From the NCBI GenBank assembly GCA_938014915.1, contig CALLQQ010000054.1:1-28585 (forward strand): a stretch of 28,585 bases of DNA, written 5' to 3'. Made by a program: the position numbers and the translations under genes. The notes below the pieces were generated by a model. It did not search any database, was not told where the DNA came from, and saw only the letters and a program-made list of their open reading frames with translations. Each line of letters begins with the position of its first letter. Position 1 is the stretch's first letter. Shown here piece after piece: positions 1 through 6,635 of the stretch. Source of the stretch: an uncultured Clostridia bacterium (lineage in GTDB: Bacteria > Bacillota > Clostridia > Oscillospirales > Ruminococcaceae).

Positions 1-231
1 ATTCGATAATACGGCTCCATATAGTGAATGGAGCTTCTTTGTAAGTTTCATGAAATCGGGATAGGATTTATTCCCCCTGGTTAAAATACTCGGCACAATT
101 GCATTCGCCGATGCTGTTTCTTTATCGAGCGGCATAATAAGATTGATGGAAATCCTATTTGTCTTATAACGTTCATCAGTAATACCGCTAAAATACACAC
201 TATTGGCTATCTTCACTCTATTAATGCTCAT
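1..231 (-). CDS. M16 (insulinase-like) peptidase family protein, YmfF-like, N-terminal part
   Basis: Only the first 77 codons are in the window; the gene runs off the left edge. ATG at 231 follows AAAGGAG at a good distance. The N-terminus has the pattern of YmfF/AlbF-type M16 proteins: a basic KTNRISINLIMPLD strand, then ETASANAIVPSILTRG, then a stretch ending LHSLYGAVLSN, which matches the family's conserved opening (core beta strand, helix, LYGA). Members of this family often lack the zinc motif and pair with a catalytic M16 partner; neither point can be tested because the zinc-site region is outside the window. It is divergent from the aro operon. Identification rests on a short stretch, so confidence is moderate. 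Confidence 0.6.
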   Translation of the reverse strand, partial: MSINRVKIANSVYFSGITDERYKTNRISINLIMPLDKETASANAIVPSILTRGNKSYPDFMKLTKKLHSLYGAVLSN

Positions 232-245
232 TCTAAAACTCCTTT

Positions 246-295
246 ATTGATAGGTATCTTATCTGATTAGGTTCTATCAATTAAACTATATTATA
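246..295 (-). promoter_or_regulatory. Possible promoter and 5' leader of the M16 gene with an inverted repeat
   Basis: Read on the minus strand, TATAAT lies at 295-290, but no good -35 box is seen at the right distance. Just downstream, the arms ATTGATAG (246-253) and CTATCAAT (274-281) form a perfect 8-bp inverted repeat with a 20-nt spacer. It could be an operator or a weak leader hairpin. The rest of the 232-423 gap is AT-rich with nothing else recognised. Confidence 0.3.
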
Positions 296-423
296 CCATA
301 ACAAAAATAAAATTACCACATTTTCCTCACATAATTTTTATTAATGTTTTAGTAAAACTATATATAATATCTGCTAAAAAAGCAAGATTAGTAGTCTATT
401 TTTTACAAATATAACTTTTGTGC

Positions 424-452
424 TTGACAATGTAGAAATTTTAAAGTATAGT
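424..452 (+). promoter_or_regulatory. Sigma-A promoter of the aro operon
   Basis: TTGACA at 424-429, a 17-nt spacer, and TATAGT at 447-452: a full -35 match and a 5/6 -10 match at ideal spacing. Transcription would start near 459, about 28 nt before the leader peptide. It is the strongest promoter seen in the window. Confidence 0.85.
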
Positions 453-486
453 TTTAGTTAAATTCAACCAAACGAGGTATTTAACG

Positions 487-612
487 ATGAACGTTTTATT
501 AGCGAAAACAAACTTTACATATTTTTACGGCTTGGGCTTTTATTTTAGCTCCGAGTATTTTTGGTATGTAAAGAAATTTGTTGCCGCGATAAAACTACGA
601 TTGCAGAATTAA
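487..612 (+). CDS. Aromatic amino acid leader peptide (41 aa)
   Basis: A 41-codon ORF begins at ATG 487, nine nt after a GAGG ribosome binding site (474-477), and stops at TAA 610-612. Twelve residues are aromatic (6 Phe, 5 Tyr, 1 Trp). Eleven of them crowd into residues 10-27, which read FTYFYGLGFYF-SSE-YFWY. This is the signature of a leader peptide whose translation reports charged tRNA-Phe, tRNA-Tyr and tRNA-Trp. It lies between a strong promoter and a terminator in front of aroF, the first enzyme of the pathway. The C-terminal part (VKKFVAAIKLRLQN) has only one aromatic residue, and its codons overlap the antiterminator arm. The peptide itself probably has no other function. The ORF, promoter, aromatic cluster and downstream hairpins are seen directly; the regulatory role is inferred. 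Confidence 0.85.
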   Translation: MNVLLAKTNFTYFYGLGFYFSSEYFWYVKKFVAAIKLRLQN

Positions 613-660
613 AGGCTAAATATAGCTTTTATATACTAGTCCGTAGCTTTTGGCAACAAG
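578..660 (+). promoter_or_regulatory. Antiterminator of the aro attenuator
   Basis: Two segments inside the leader ORF can pair, nested, with the terminator region. Bases 578-585 (TTGTTGCC) pair perfectly with 652-659 (GGCAACAA). Bases 591-599 (AAAACTACG) pair with 642-651, leaving C647 bulged. The result is about 17 pairs that use up the left arm and loop of the terminator, so the two folds exclude each other. A ribosome stalled on the aromatic codons (514-567) leaves 578-599 free and allows readthrough. A ribosome reaching the stop codon at 610 covers this arm and lets the terminator form. No T-box element or TRAP-type repeat was seen. Confidence 0.75.
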
Positions 661-681
661 AGCTACGGACTATATTTTTTT
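637..681 (+). terminator. Intrinsic terminator (attenuator) in front of aroF
   Basis: A perfect 12-bp stem pairs TAGTCCGTAGCT (637-648) with 661-672 around a 12-nt loop. T675-T681 follow almost at once. The aroF ribosome binding site (GGAGG, 684-688) sits directly behind the T tract, so most initiated transcripts would end before aroF unless the antiterminator forms. Confidence 0.9.
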
Positions 682-695
682 ATGGAGGGATAATA

Positions 696-1709
696 ATGAT
701 AGTAGTATTAAAGCAAGACGCATCGACAGAAGCATTGAATGACCTTTTGACGTGGTTCGACGGATATGGTGTTAAAGTCAGCATGATTACAGGTTCACAG
801 AAAACTATTCTTGGTATCATTGGCGACACATCACAAATCGACATGGACGTTATTAATGCACGGGGCATCGTTGAGAAAGTTCAACGTGTGCAGGAGCCGT
901 ACAAAAATTCTAACCGCAAATTCCACCCAGACGACACGGTTATTGATGTTGACGGTACAAAGATAGGATCCGGCAATCTCAATATTATTGCTGGACCATG
1001 CTCGGTAGAGAGTGAAGAACAAATTGTTGAAACCGCCAAGAGAGTCAAGGCGGCAGGCGCAACTTTCCTACGTGGAGGTGCATTCAAGCCACGCACATCA
1101 CCATATGCTTTCCAAGGGCTGCGTGCTGATGGTATCGAACTTTTATTAACGGCAAAGAAGGAAACTGGATTAGCGATAGTGACTGAAATTATGGATTTAT
1201 CACATATTGACTTGTTCAGCGATGTTGATGTTATTCAAGTTGGCGCCCGTAATATGCAGAACTTCGAATTGTTAAAAGAACTTGGTCGCTCAGAGAAGCC
1301 CATTTTGCTAAAAAGAGGGCTCGCGAACACAATTGAGGAGCTGTTGATGAGTGCTGAATACATCATGGCGGGCGGTAATTCGAATGTAATCCTGTGTGAA
1401 AGAGGCATTAGGACATTTGAAACAATGACGAGGAATACGCTTGATATTTCCGCTGTTCCCCTGCTCAAATCGCTTTCACATCTACCGATAGTTGTAGATC
1501 CAAGCCATGCAGCCGGAATCGCCTCACTGGTTGAGCCATTGTCGTTAGCATCAATTGCTTGCGGCGCTGATGCTCTCATTATCGAAGTGCATAACGATCC
1601 TAAGAATGCTCTATCCGATGGTGCGCAATCGCTCACTCCGGATCAATTCGATGATTGCATGGTAAAAATCAAAGATATATCTAAATTCATGAACAGGCAA
1701 ATTGGCTAG
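696..1709 (+). CDS. aroF: 3-deoxy-7-phosphoheptulonate (DAHP) synthase, AroF type with N-terminal regulatory domain
   Basis: Condenses phosphoenolpyruvate and erythrose 4-phosphate to DAHP, the entry step of the shikimate pathway. The 337-aa protein starts at ATG 696, seven nt after GGAGG. Residues 1 to about 70 form the ferredoxin-like domain found in Thermotoga/Bacillus-type enzymes, which carries feedback control in the Thermotoga enzyme. The barrel follows, with GPCSVE (100-105), KPRTSPYAF (131-139), QVGARNMQN (181-189), KRG (206-208) and DPSHAAG (268-274). The expected metal ligands are present: C102, H271, E297 and D308. An in-frame upstream TTG at 561 would add 45 residues, but that stretch is the leader and terminator, so it is rejected. 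First gene of the aro operon, 24 nt before aroB. It is therefore probably controlled both by attenuation and by allostery. Confidence 0.95.
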   Translation: MIVVLKQDASTEALNDLLTWFDGYGVKVSMITGSQKTILGIIGDTSQIDMDVINARGIVEKVQRVQEPYKNSNRKFHPDDTVIDVDGTKIGSGNLNIIAGPCSVESEEQIVETAKRVKAAGATFLRGGAFKPRTSPYAFQGLRADGIELLLTAKKETGLAIVTEIMDLSHIDLFSDVDVIQVGARNMQNFELLKELGRSEKPILLKRGLANTIEELLMSAEYIMAGGNSNVILCERGIRTFETMTRNTLDISAVPLLKSLSHLPIVVDPSHAAGIASLVEPLSLASIACGADALIIEVHNDPKNALSDGAQSLTPDQFDDCMVKIKDISKFMNRQIG

Positions 1710-1733
1710 CCACTCTGAAAGGAAATGAGTAAA

Positions 1734-2801
1734 ATGGAGATAATCTCTGTCTGCGCAAGCACTTCATACGACATATATATTGATTCGAATATCCTGCCGA
1801 TGAGCGGTGAATTAATACGGAAGAATTCTTCCTCGAATAGAGTCGCTATAATAACCGACGATATTGTCGATGGGCTCTACTGCTCAACTGTCGAATCTTC
1901 TTTAAAGGAAAATGGATTCGATGTTATAAAGTTCGTTTTTCCTAATGGTGAGGAAAGCAAAAGTCATGAAACATTGATTAAGATTTATAACTTTCTCTCC
2001 CAAAACGGCATCACGAGGAGCGATATTCTTATCGCTCTAGGTGGTGGAGTTGTCGGTGATATTACTGGATATGTCGCCGCAACCTATCTCAGGGGGCTTG
2101 GCTTTGTGCAAATTCCCACCACTTTTCTAGCGCAGATAGATTCCTCCGTTGGGGGCAAGACAGGAGTGAACATTGATGAGGGTAAAAACCTTGTCGGTGC
2201 ATTCTATCAACCGCTATGTGTTATTTGCGACACGTCAACTCTATCCACACTATCGGAAGAAATTTTTGCCGACGGCGTGGCAGAGGCGGTTAAATATGGT
2301 ATGATAGAGAGTGAGGAGCTTTTTGATAAAATGCATGAAGAAAATATCGGCTCAATTCTGAATGAGGTGATATTTGAATGCATATCTATTAAACGGGATA
2401 TAGTTGAGCTAGATGAGCTTGATAAAGGTGAGCGAATGAAACTCAATTTTGGTCATACACTCGGTCATGCGATAGAAAAATACTATAATTATCGGGGCAT
2501 TACCCACGGTCGTGCCGTCGCAATTGGAATGTGCGAATTCACGAAACTAGCAGAGAAATATGGTATGTGCGATAATGGTGTTGTTGATAGGCTAATCGCC
2601 TGCCTTGATCGATATTCCCTGCCGACGTCGACCGAAATTAACATTGATGCGTTGGCTAAATTATGCATGAGCGATAAAAAAAGAGATAACGACAAGATTA
2701 ATATCGTATACTGTGAAAGTATTGGAAAATCGACTATTTTACCGCTCACAATTGAAGAGTTCTATAAGTTCTTGAAGGGAGATTATCAATTTGAATGTTA
2801 G
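1734..2801 (+). CDS. aroB: 3-dehydroquinate synthase
   Basis: Converts DAHP to 3-dehydroquinate using NAD and a divalent metal. The protein has 355 aa from ATG 1734. The nucleotide-binding GGGVVGD motif is at residues 103-109, followed by IPTTFLAQIDSSVGGKTG (about 127-144) and KNLVGAFYQP (151-160). The three zinc ligands are E184 (DGVAEAVKYG), H241 (FGHTLGHAIE) and H258 (THGRAVAIG). An earlier in-frame ATG at 1725 lies only 2 nt after AAAGG (1718-1722), while 1734 lies 11 nt after it, so 1734 is preferred. The 3' end overlaps aroA by 11 nt, which indicates translational coupling. All key residues are intact. Confidence 0.95.
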   Translation: MEIISVCASTSYDIYIDSNILPMSGELIRKNSSSNRVAIITDDIVDGLYCSTVESSLKENGFDVIKFVFPNGEESKSHETLIKIYNFLSQNGITRSDILIALGGGVVGDITGYVAATYLRGLGFVQIPTTFLAQIDSSVGGKTGVNIDEGKNLVGAFYQPLCVICDTSTLSTLSEEIFADGVAEAVKYGMIESEELFDKMHEENIGSILNEVIFECISIKRDIVELDELDKGERMKLNFGHTLGHAIEKYYNYRGITHGRAVAIGMCEFTKLAEKYGMCDNGVVDRLIACLDRYSLPTSTEINIDALAKLCMSDKKRDNDKINIVYCESIGKSTILPLTIEEFYKFLKGDYQFEC

Positions 2802-4014
2802 GCTATCCCCGACCAAGCTAAAAGGAAGTATAACGATACCGCCATCTAAAAGCATGTCGCACCGTGCATTAATTTGCGCATCTTTAAGTGAGGGCGAAAG
2901 CATCGTAGAAAACATTATTTTTTCAGAAGATATTAAGGCGACTATCGGCGCAATGACGGAATTAGGTGCCAATTTTAAAGTCATGGAGAATAAAGTTCAT
3001 GTTAGCGGCATCACAATACCGCCGTCCGTCGCTAGTATTGATTGTAACGAATCCGGATCGACATTAAGATTCGTCATACCGATTGCCGCCGCTCTCGGCG
3101 TTGCTACGACTTTCTTCGGGGGAGGGAAATTGCCGGAGCGCCCTATAACCCCATTTTTACGTGAGCTGCCGAAAAAAAATATCGCAATTGCCTATAATGG
3201 CACAATGCCCTTTGCCATTAACGGGAAGTTGAAAGCGGGAACATATGAGTTGGAGGGTGATATTAGCTCGCAATTTATCTCGGGGCTGCTATTTTCTCTT
3301 CCATTGCTTGACGGCAATTCGCAAATTAATCTTACATCGCCATTGCAATCAAGACCATATATAGATATGACGATCGACTGCATGAAAAAATACGGGGTAC
3401 TGGTAACAGAATTTGAAGATAAGTACTTAATTAAGGGTAATCAAATGTATTCACTGGATAGGTTCGAAGTAGAGGGCGACTATTCGCAGGCCGCATTCTT
3501 CCTTGTGGCGAATGCGCTCGGCAGTGATGTTCGGTGCGATGGTCTTGATAAAGATAGCCTGCAAGGTGATAGGAAAATTATCGAAATAATCAATTCTATT
3601 AAGAGGAGCGACGGCTCTTTATCACCGTTCAATGTCGATGTGGGGGAAATTCCAGACCTTGTGCCGATTCTATCCGTGCTGGCTAGCTTTTGTGATGGTA
3701 AATCTACAATAACTAATGCCGCCCGACTGCGCATTAAAGAATGTGATCGGCTAGAAGCAATGGAAGTTTGCATTAATGCCATTGGGGGGAAAGTTACTTC
3801 CACTGAGGATAGCCTGATTATAGAGGGTGTGAAATCATTCAAGGGCGGCGTTGTCGATAGCTATAACGACCATAGAATTGCCATGGCAATGACAATAGCA
3901 TCGACAAAATGCGAAAACGAACTAACCATTAACGGCGCTGAATGTGTGGAGAAATCATATCCTCACTTCTTTGAACATATCAAAATGCTAGGTGGAGTTT
4001 TCGCCTTGAATTAA
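2791..4014 (+). CDS. aroA: 3-phosphoshikimate 1-carboxyvinyltransferase (EPSP synthase)
   Basis: Transfers the enolpyruvyl group of PEP to shikimate 3-phosphate. The 407-aa protein starts at TTG 2791, nine nt after GGGAG (2777-2781); no in-frame ATG lies near. Motifs in order: PPSKSMSHRA (17-26, with K20, S21 and R25 as substrate ligands), NESGSTLRF (86-94), SSQFISGLLFSLP (159-171), catalytic aspartate D289 in IPDLVP, RLRIKECDRLEAM (312-324) and NDHRIAMAM (359-367). In the PEP/glyphosate-site loop, the position aligned by eye with E. coli Pro101 is Phe94; its effect cannot be judged from sequence. The start lies inside the end of aroB, and aroC follows after 32 nt. Confidence 0.95.
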   Translation: MNVRLSPTKLKGSITIPPSKSMSHRALICASLSEGESIVENIIFSEDIKATIGAMTELGANFKVMENKVHVSGITIPPSVASIDCNESGSTLRFVIPIAAALGVATTFFGGGKLPERPITPFLRELPKKNIAIAYNGTMPFAINGKLKAGTYELEGDISSQFISGLLFSLPLLDGNSQINLTSPLQSRPYIDMTIDCMKKYGVLVTEFEDKYLIKGNQMYSLDRFEVEGDYSQAAFFLVANALGSDVRCDGLDKDSLQGDRKIIEIINSIKRSDGSLSPFNVDVGEIPDLVPILSVLASFCDGKSTITNAARLRIKECDRLEAMEVCINAIGGKVTSTEDSLIIEGVKSFKGGVVDSYNDHRIAMAMTIASTKCENELTINGAECVEKSYPHFFEHIKMLGGVFALN

Positions 4015-4046
4015 GATGTACTCAAAAATACAAAGGAGTTTAAACC

Positions 4047-5171
4047 ATGTCGTCAATTTTCAAAGGAAATATAAATGTATCAATATTCGGTGAATCGCAT
4101 GGCGCCGGTATCGGGGTTGTAATAGATGGGCTCCCTGCTGGCGAAAAAATAAATATGCAAGAAGTATCGCACTTCATGAAAAGACGTGCGCCAAAGAGTG
4201 ACGGAACATCAACATACCGCCATGAAAAAGATATACCGGAAGTTTTATCGGGTATGTTAGACGGAGTTACGACTGGAGCGCCTCTCGCTGCAATTATTCG
4301 CAATACGGACACTAAGAGCGGCGACTACAAGAACATATCTCATTTGGCTCGTCCTGCTCATGCGGATTATACCGCATATGTTCGCTATAACGGGTTCAAC
4401 GATATTAAGGGCGGCGGGCATTTCTCGGGTAGATTAACTGCGCCGCTGTGTTTCTCTGGTGCAATCTGCACGCAAATCCTAGCTAATCGTGGCATTTATA
4501 TCGGCGCCCATATAAAATCAATTCATGACGTTCATGACGATTGCTTCAATCCTGTTAGCATTTCCTACGATGATATAAAGGCAATTCATAATAGGGATTT
4601 CCCAGTAATTAATAAGGGGATAATCGATGATATGAAATCCGTAATCCTGAATGCAAGAAATAACCTTGATTCGGTGGGCGGCATTGTCGAATGCTGCGCA
4701 ATTGGCGTTCCAGCTGGTATCGGATCACCGATGTTTGCGGGACTTGAGAACATCATAGCATCGGCAATGTTTGCAATTCCTGCCGTTAAGGGAATTGAAT
4801 TCGGCGCTGGATTCGATTCAACTCGCATGACGGGCAGCGAAAATAACGATGAATTCTACATAGAAGAAGATACGGTCAAGACAAGAACAAACCATCATGG
4901 GGGTATTCTAGGGGGCATCTCATCAGGAATGCCCATTATGATGAATGTCGCATTCAAACCGACACCGTCAATAGCTAGACCGCAACGGACAATAGATTAT
5001 CAAAAGGCTGAAAATGCTACGATAGAAATTAAGGGCAGGCACGATCCTTGCATAGTTCCACGTGCTGTGCCGTGTGTAGAGTCGATAGTGGGAATATCAC
5101 TTCTATCAAGTATTGATTCAAGTATTGATTCAAGTATTGATTCAAGTATTGATTCTTCTAAAACATTATGA
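4047..5171 (+). CDS. aroC: Chorismate synthase with a repetitive C-terminal tail
   Basis: Eliminates phosphate from EPSP to give chorismate, using reduced FMN. ATG 4047 is eight nt after AAAGGAG (4032-4038). The 374-aa protein shows the family signature FGESHGAGIGVVIDGLPAG (about 14-32, with H18), RPAHADY (102-108, with H105), KGGGHFSGRLTAP (121-133), the NLDSVGGIVE segment, and a C-terminal GRHDPCIVPRAVPCVE block. Both conserved histidines are present. The family normally ends a short way past the final GISLL helix. Here it continues as a serine/isoleucine/aspartate repeat (SSID units) encoded by a 12-bp tandem repeat, then ends SSKTL. The tail is probably dispensable. Last gene of the aro operon; a strong hairpin follows. 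Confidence 0.95.
   Translation: MSSIFKGNINVSIFGESHGAGIGVVIDGLPAGEKINMQEVSHFMKRRAPKSDGTSTYRHEKDIPEVLSGMLDGVTTGAPLAAIIRNTDTKSGDYKNISHLARPAHADYTAYVRYNGFNDIKGGGHFSGRLTAPLCFSGAICTQILANRGIYIGAHIKSIHDVHDDCFNPVSISYDDIKAIHNRDFPVINKGIIDDMKSVILNARNNLDSVGGIVECCAIGVPAGIGSPMFAGLENIIASAMFAIPAVKGIEFGAGFDSTRMTGSENNDEFYIEEDTVKTRTNHHGGILGGISSGMPIMMNVAFKPTPSIARPQRTIDYQKAENATIEIKGRHDPCIVPRAVPCVESIVGISLLSSIDSSIDSSIDSSIDSSKTL
5108..5155 (+). repeat. 12-bp tandem repeat, four perfect copies, in the 3' end of aroC
   Basis: AAGTATTGATTC repeats four times without a mismatch at 5108-5119, 5120-5131, 5132-5143 and 5144-5155. The unit is four codons long (SIDS), so gain or loss of copies changes tail length without shifting frame. 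Perfect identity suggests recent expansion by slippage. Confidence 0.95.
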
Positions 5172-5186
5172 TATATAGCACATTAT

Positions 5187-5230
5187 GAGAATAGGATGGG
5201 AGTATAAAGCTCTCATCCTATTCTCATTTT
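5187..5230 (+). terminator. Terminator of the aro operon
   Basis: Arms 5187-5202 and 5210-5225 form a 16-bp stem with one G-T pair and a 7-nt loop, followed by ATTTT (5226-5230). It ends the plus-strand operon. The convergent alkyltransferase gene stops at 5229. Read on the minus strand there is no T run, so it is mainly one-directional. Confidence 0.8.
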
Positions 5231-5558
5231 ACTCTAATATGAAATTGCTAGAATCCCATAAATAAACTTTTAAATCGACGGTATCGACATCGACCAAAAC
5301 GCCCTCTTTTTCAAGCAATTCTTTTTGCCTATCTATCCCGCCGAATGCGAACGATTTAGCAAGTCTACCCTCTCTATTAACAATACGATGGCAAGGAATT
5401 ATCCCGGGCTGCGGATTTACATGCAAAGCATATCCAACGGCACGAGCCGCTTTCGGAGAACCGCAAAGTGCCGCAACTTGCCCGTATGTTGCGACCTTCC
5501 CTATTGGAATTTGTTTTACAACCGCATATACTTTTTGATAGAAATTCATCTTACACAT
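5229..5558 (-). CDS. Small MGMT-family protein (6-O-methylguanine-DNA methyltransferase domain only)
   Basis: The 109-aa protein consists of the C-terminal DNA-binding and alkyl-acceptor domain only. It shows VKQIPIGKVATYGQVA (helix-turn-helix region), SPKAARAVGYALHVNP, the active-site motif IPCHRIV with its cysteine, and SFAFGG. ATG 5558 is six nt after AAGGAG. Typical Ogt/Ada enzymes carry an extra N-terminal domain and exceed 150 aa. The well-known short relatives, alkyltransferase-like proteins, have Trp in place of the Cys. This one is short but keeps PCHR, so it may repair O6-alkylguanine by suicidal alkyl transfer or may act as a lesion-binding factor. It stands alone, convergent with aroC. 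Confidence 0.8.
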   Translation of the reverse strand: MCKMNFYQKVYAVVKQIPIGKVATYGQVAALCGSPKAARAVGYALHVNPQPGIIPCHRIVNREGRLAKSFAFGGIDRQKELLEKEGVLVDVDTVDLKVYLWDSSNFILE

Positions 5559-5650
5559 ATCTTGCTCCTTGTTTATTCATATATTTACCATTACTAAGAA
5601 TAGCTTTTGTTGTATAATAAAATTATACTATAAAGCATGGGAAGAGTAAT

Positions 5651-5680
5651 ATGAATTTGCATAAAATTCATATGCAGTAA
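5651..5680 (+). CDS. Mini-ORF 1 of the array (MNLHKIHMQ)
   Basis: Nine codons plus TAA. Unlike the other three, it is preceded only by GGGAAGAG and not by AGGAGG, so translation is least certain here. Confidence 0.3.
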   Translation: MNLHKIHMQ

Positions 5681-5740
5681 CTCCAACCAGCATATTAAAT
5701 ATCATAAATAAAAAAGCTTATTATATAGGAGGATGTTAAT

Positions 5741-5770
5741 ATGAATTTGCATAAAATTCATATGCAGTAG
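5741..5770 (+). CDS. Mini-ORF 2 of the array (MNLHKIHMQ)
   Basis: Nine codons plus TAG. AGGAGG ends 8 nt before the ATG, an excellent ribosome binding site. The peptide is identical to mini-ORF 1. The start codon is within the hairpin stem. Confidence 0.45.
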   Translation: MNLHKIHMQ

Positions 5771-5829
5771 CTCCAATCAACATATTGAATACTGTAATCG
5801 AAAAAGTTATTATATAGGAGGATGTTAAT

Positions 5830-5859
5830 ATGGACTTGCATAAAGTTCATATGCAGTAA
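5830..5859 (+). CDS. Mini-ORF 3 of the array (MDLHKVHMQ)
   Basis: Nine codons plus TAA with the same AGGAGG. N2D and I6V are conservative, and the base changes preserve the hairpin (one compensatory pair, one G-T). Its first two codons match those of the nitroreductase gene (ATGGAC). Confidence 0.45.
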   Translation: MDLHKVHMQ

Positions 5860-5919
5860 CTCCAATCAACATATTGAATACTGTAATCGAAAAAGTTTAT
5901 TATATAGGAGGATGTTAAT

Positions 5920-5949
5920 ATGAATTTGCATAAAATTCATACGCAGTAA
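5920..5949 (+). CDS. Mini-ORF 4 of the array (MNLHKIHTQ)
   Basis: Nine codons plus TAA with AGGAGG. M8T differs from the other copies. It is the last mini-ORF before the nitroreductase start 60 nt downstream. Confidence 0.45.
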   Translation: MNLHKIHTQ

Positions 5950-6008
5950 CTCCAGTCAGCATATTAAATACTGTAATCGAAAAAGTTATTATATAGGAGG
6001 ATGTTAAT

Positions 6009-6602
6009 ATGGACTTTTATGATGCCCTTAAAAACCGCCGCTCAATCTATGCAATTGATAAAAAGAAAATTGTATCGGAGGAACGTATTGTCGAAATTGT
6101 AGAGGAAGCACTTTTGCATACGCCGTCGGCATATAATTCGCAGTCGGGGCGTGCGGTAGTCCTTTTTGGTGAAAATCACGATAGGTTATGGCAGATAGTT
6201 TCAGAAGTATTGAAAGATGTTGTTCCAGCTGAGAGCTTCCCCACTACACAGCAGAAGCTAGACGGCTTTGCCGCTGGATATGGGACTATCCTATTCTTTG
6301 AAGATAGTGCCGTTGTGCAAAGTTTAGTAGAAAAATTCCCGTTATATAAAGATGCTTTCCCCGTTTATTCGCTCCAATCGTCGGGTATGCTCCAATTTGT
6401 CATATGGACAGCTATTGAGGCTGAAGGACTGGGCGCAAGCCTCCAGCATTATAATCCGCTAATAGATTCAAAGGTGAAAGAAGAATGGAATATCCCCGAT
6501 AATTGGTCACTTATTTCGCAAATGCCGTTCGGGAATCCGACCGCTCCAGCAGGGGAAAAGGAATTCCTCCCCATAAATGAGCGACTAAAAGTATTTAAGT
6601 AA
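6009..6602 (+). CDS. Nitroreductase family protein (FRM2/CinD-like)
   Basis: FMN-dependent NAD(P)H oxidoreductase of the nitroreductase fold, 197 aa, the usual family length. Typical features are the N-terminal RRSIYAIDKK segment, HTPSAYNSQSGRAVVLFGE (about 37-55), GTILFFED (about 92-99), and the strongly conserved GLGASLQHYNPLID and MPFGNP blocks. This subgroup (yeast FRM2/HBN1, Lactococcus CinD) reduces quinones and nitroaromatics and is linked to oxidative, copper or lipid stress; the true substrate here is unknown. ATG 6009 is preceded by AGGAGG and is the fifth start codon in the repeat array. It lacks the CTCC partner that could fold over the earlier starts, so its expression may depend on translation or folding of the array. 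Followed by a hairpin terminator. Confidence 0.88.
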   Translation: MDFYDALKNRRSIYAIDKKKIVSEERIVEIVEEALLHTPSAYNSQSGRAVVLFGENHDRLWQIVSEVLKDVVPAESFPTTQQKLDGFAAGYGTILFFEDSAVVQSLVEKFPLYKDAFPVYSLQSSGMLQFVIWTAIEAEGLGASLQHYNPLIDSKVKEEWNIPDNWSLISQMPFGNPTAPAGEKEFLPINERLKVFK

Positions 6603-6608
6603 ATCCCC

Positions 6609-6635
6609 AGCAGCTGCTAATTTGCAGCTGCTTTT
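6609..6635 (+). terminator. Terminator of the nitroreductase gene, overlapping the ABC-F stop
   Basis: Perfect 9-bp stem AGCAGCTGC (6609-6617) with 6624-6632 and a 6-nt loop, then TTT to 6635. The right arm also encodes the last alanine codons of the convergent ABC-F gene, which stops at 6617-6619. Confidence 0.75.

Larger units (their letters stand above)
5651..6008 (+). repeat. Four tandem ~90-bp units, each with a mini-ORF, a hairpin and a ribosome binding site
   Basis: Units start at ATG 5651, 5741, 5830 and 5920, and the nitroreductase ATG at 6009 is the next in phase (spacing 90, 89, 90, 89). Each unit holds a nine-codon ORF (MNLHKIHMQ or a variant), CTCCA, an AT-rich tract, TTATTATATAGGAGG and GATGTTAAT before the next ATG. 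Each ORF start lies in a hairpin of ATGAATTT and AAATTCAT around GCATA. The SD-side GGA-T-GTTA can pair with TAACTCC just after the ORF. TAACTCC can instead pair with the next unit's SD. In unit 3 the stem carries a T-A to C-G double change and an A-T to G-T change, so pairing is kept. Unit 1 is the most diverged and lacks the upstream AGGAGG. The rest of the 5559-5650 gap is AT-rich with possible -10 boxes but no clear promoter. Confidence 0.9.

Noticed and set aside
647..660. The 14-mer CTTTTGGCAACAAG occurs both in the aro terminator loop and at 21828-21841
   Set aside because: A 14-base match between two sites is expected by chance in an AT-rich window of this size, and the surroundings differ. 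No link is claimed.
561..695. In-frame extension of aroF to a TTG at 561
   Set aside because: It would run through the leader peptide and terminator hairpin and has no ribosome binding site; ATG 696 after GGAGG matches the family N-terminus.
232..695. T-box riboswitch or TRAP-type control of the aro operon
   Set aside because: No T-box UGGNACC sequence or specifier stem and no run of spaced GAG/UAG triplets were found; the aromatic leader peptide explains the region better.
5325..5597. 90-codon plus-strand frame over the alkyltransferase gene
   Set aside because: Antisense to a gene with a clear PCHR active site; no family features.
5651..6008. CRISPR array
   Set aside because: The units are ~90 bp and nearly identical along their whole length, with no unique spacers and no cas genes. 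They are tandem duplications.
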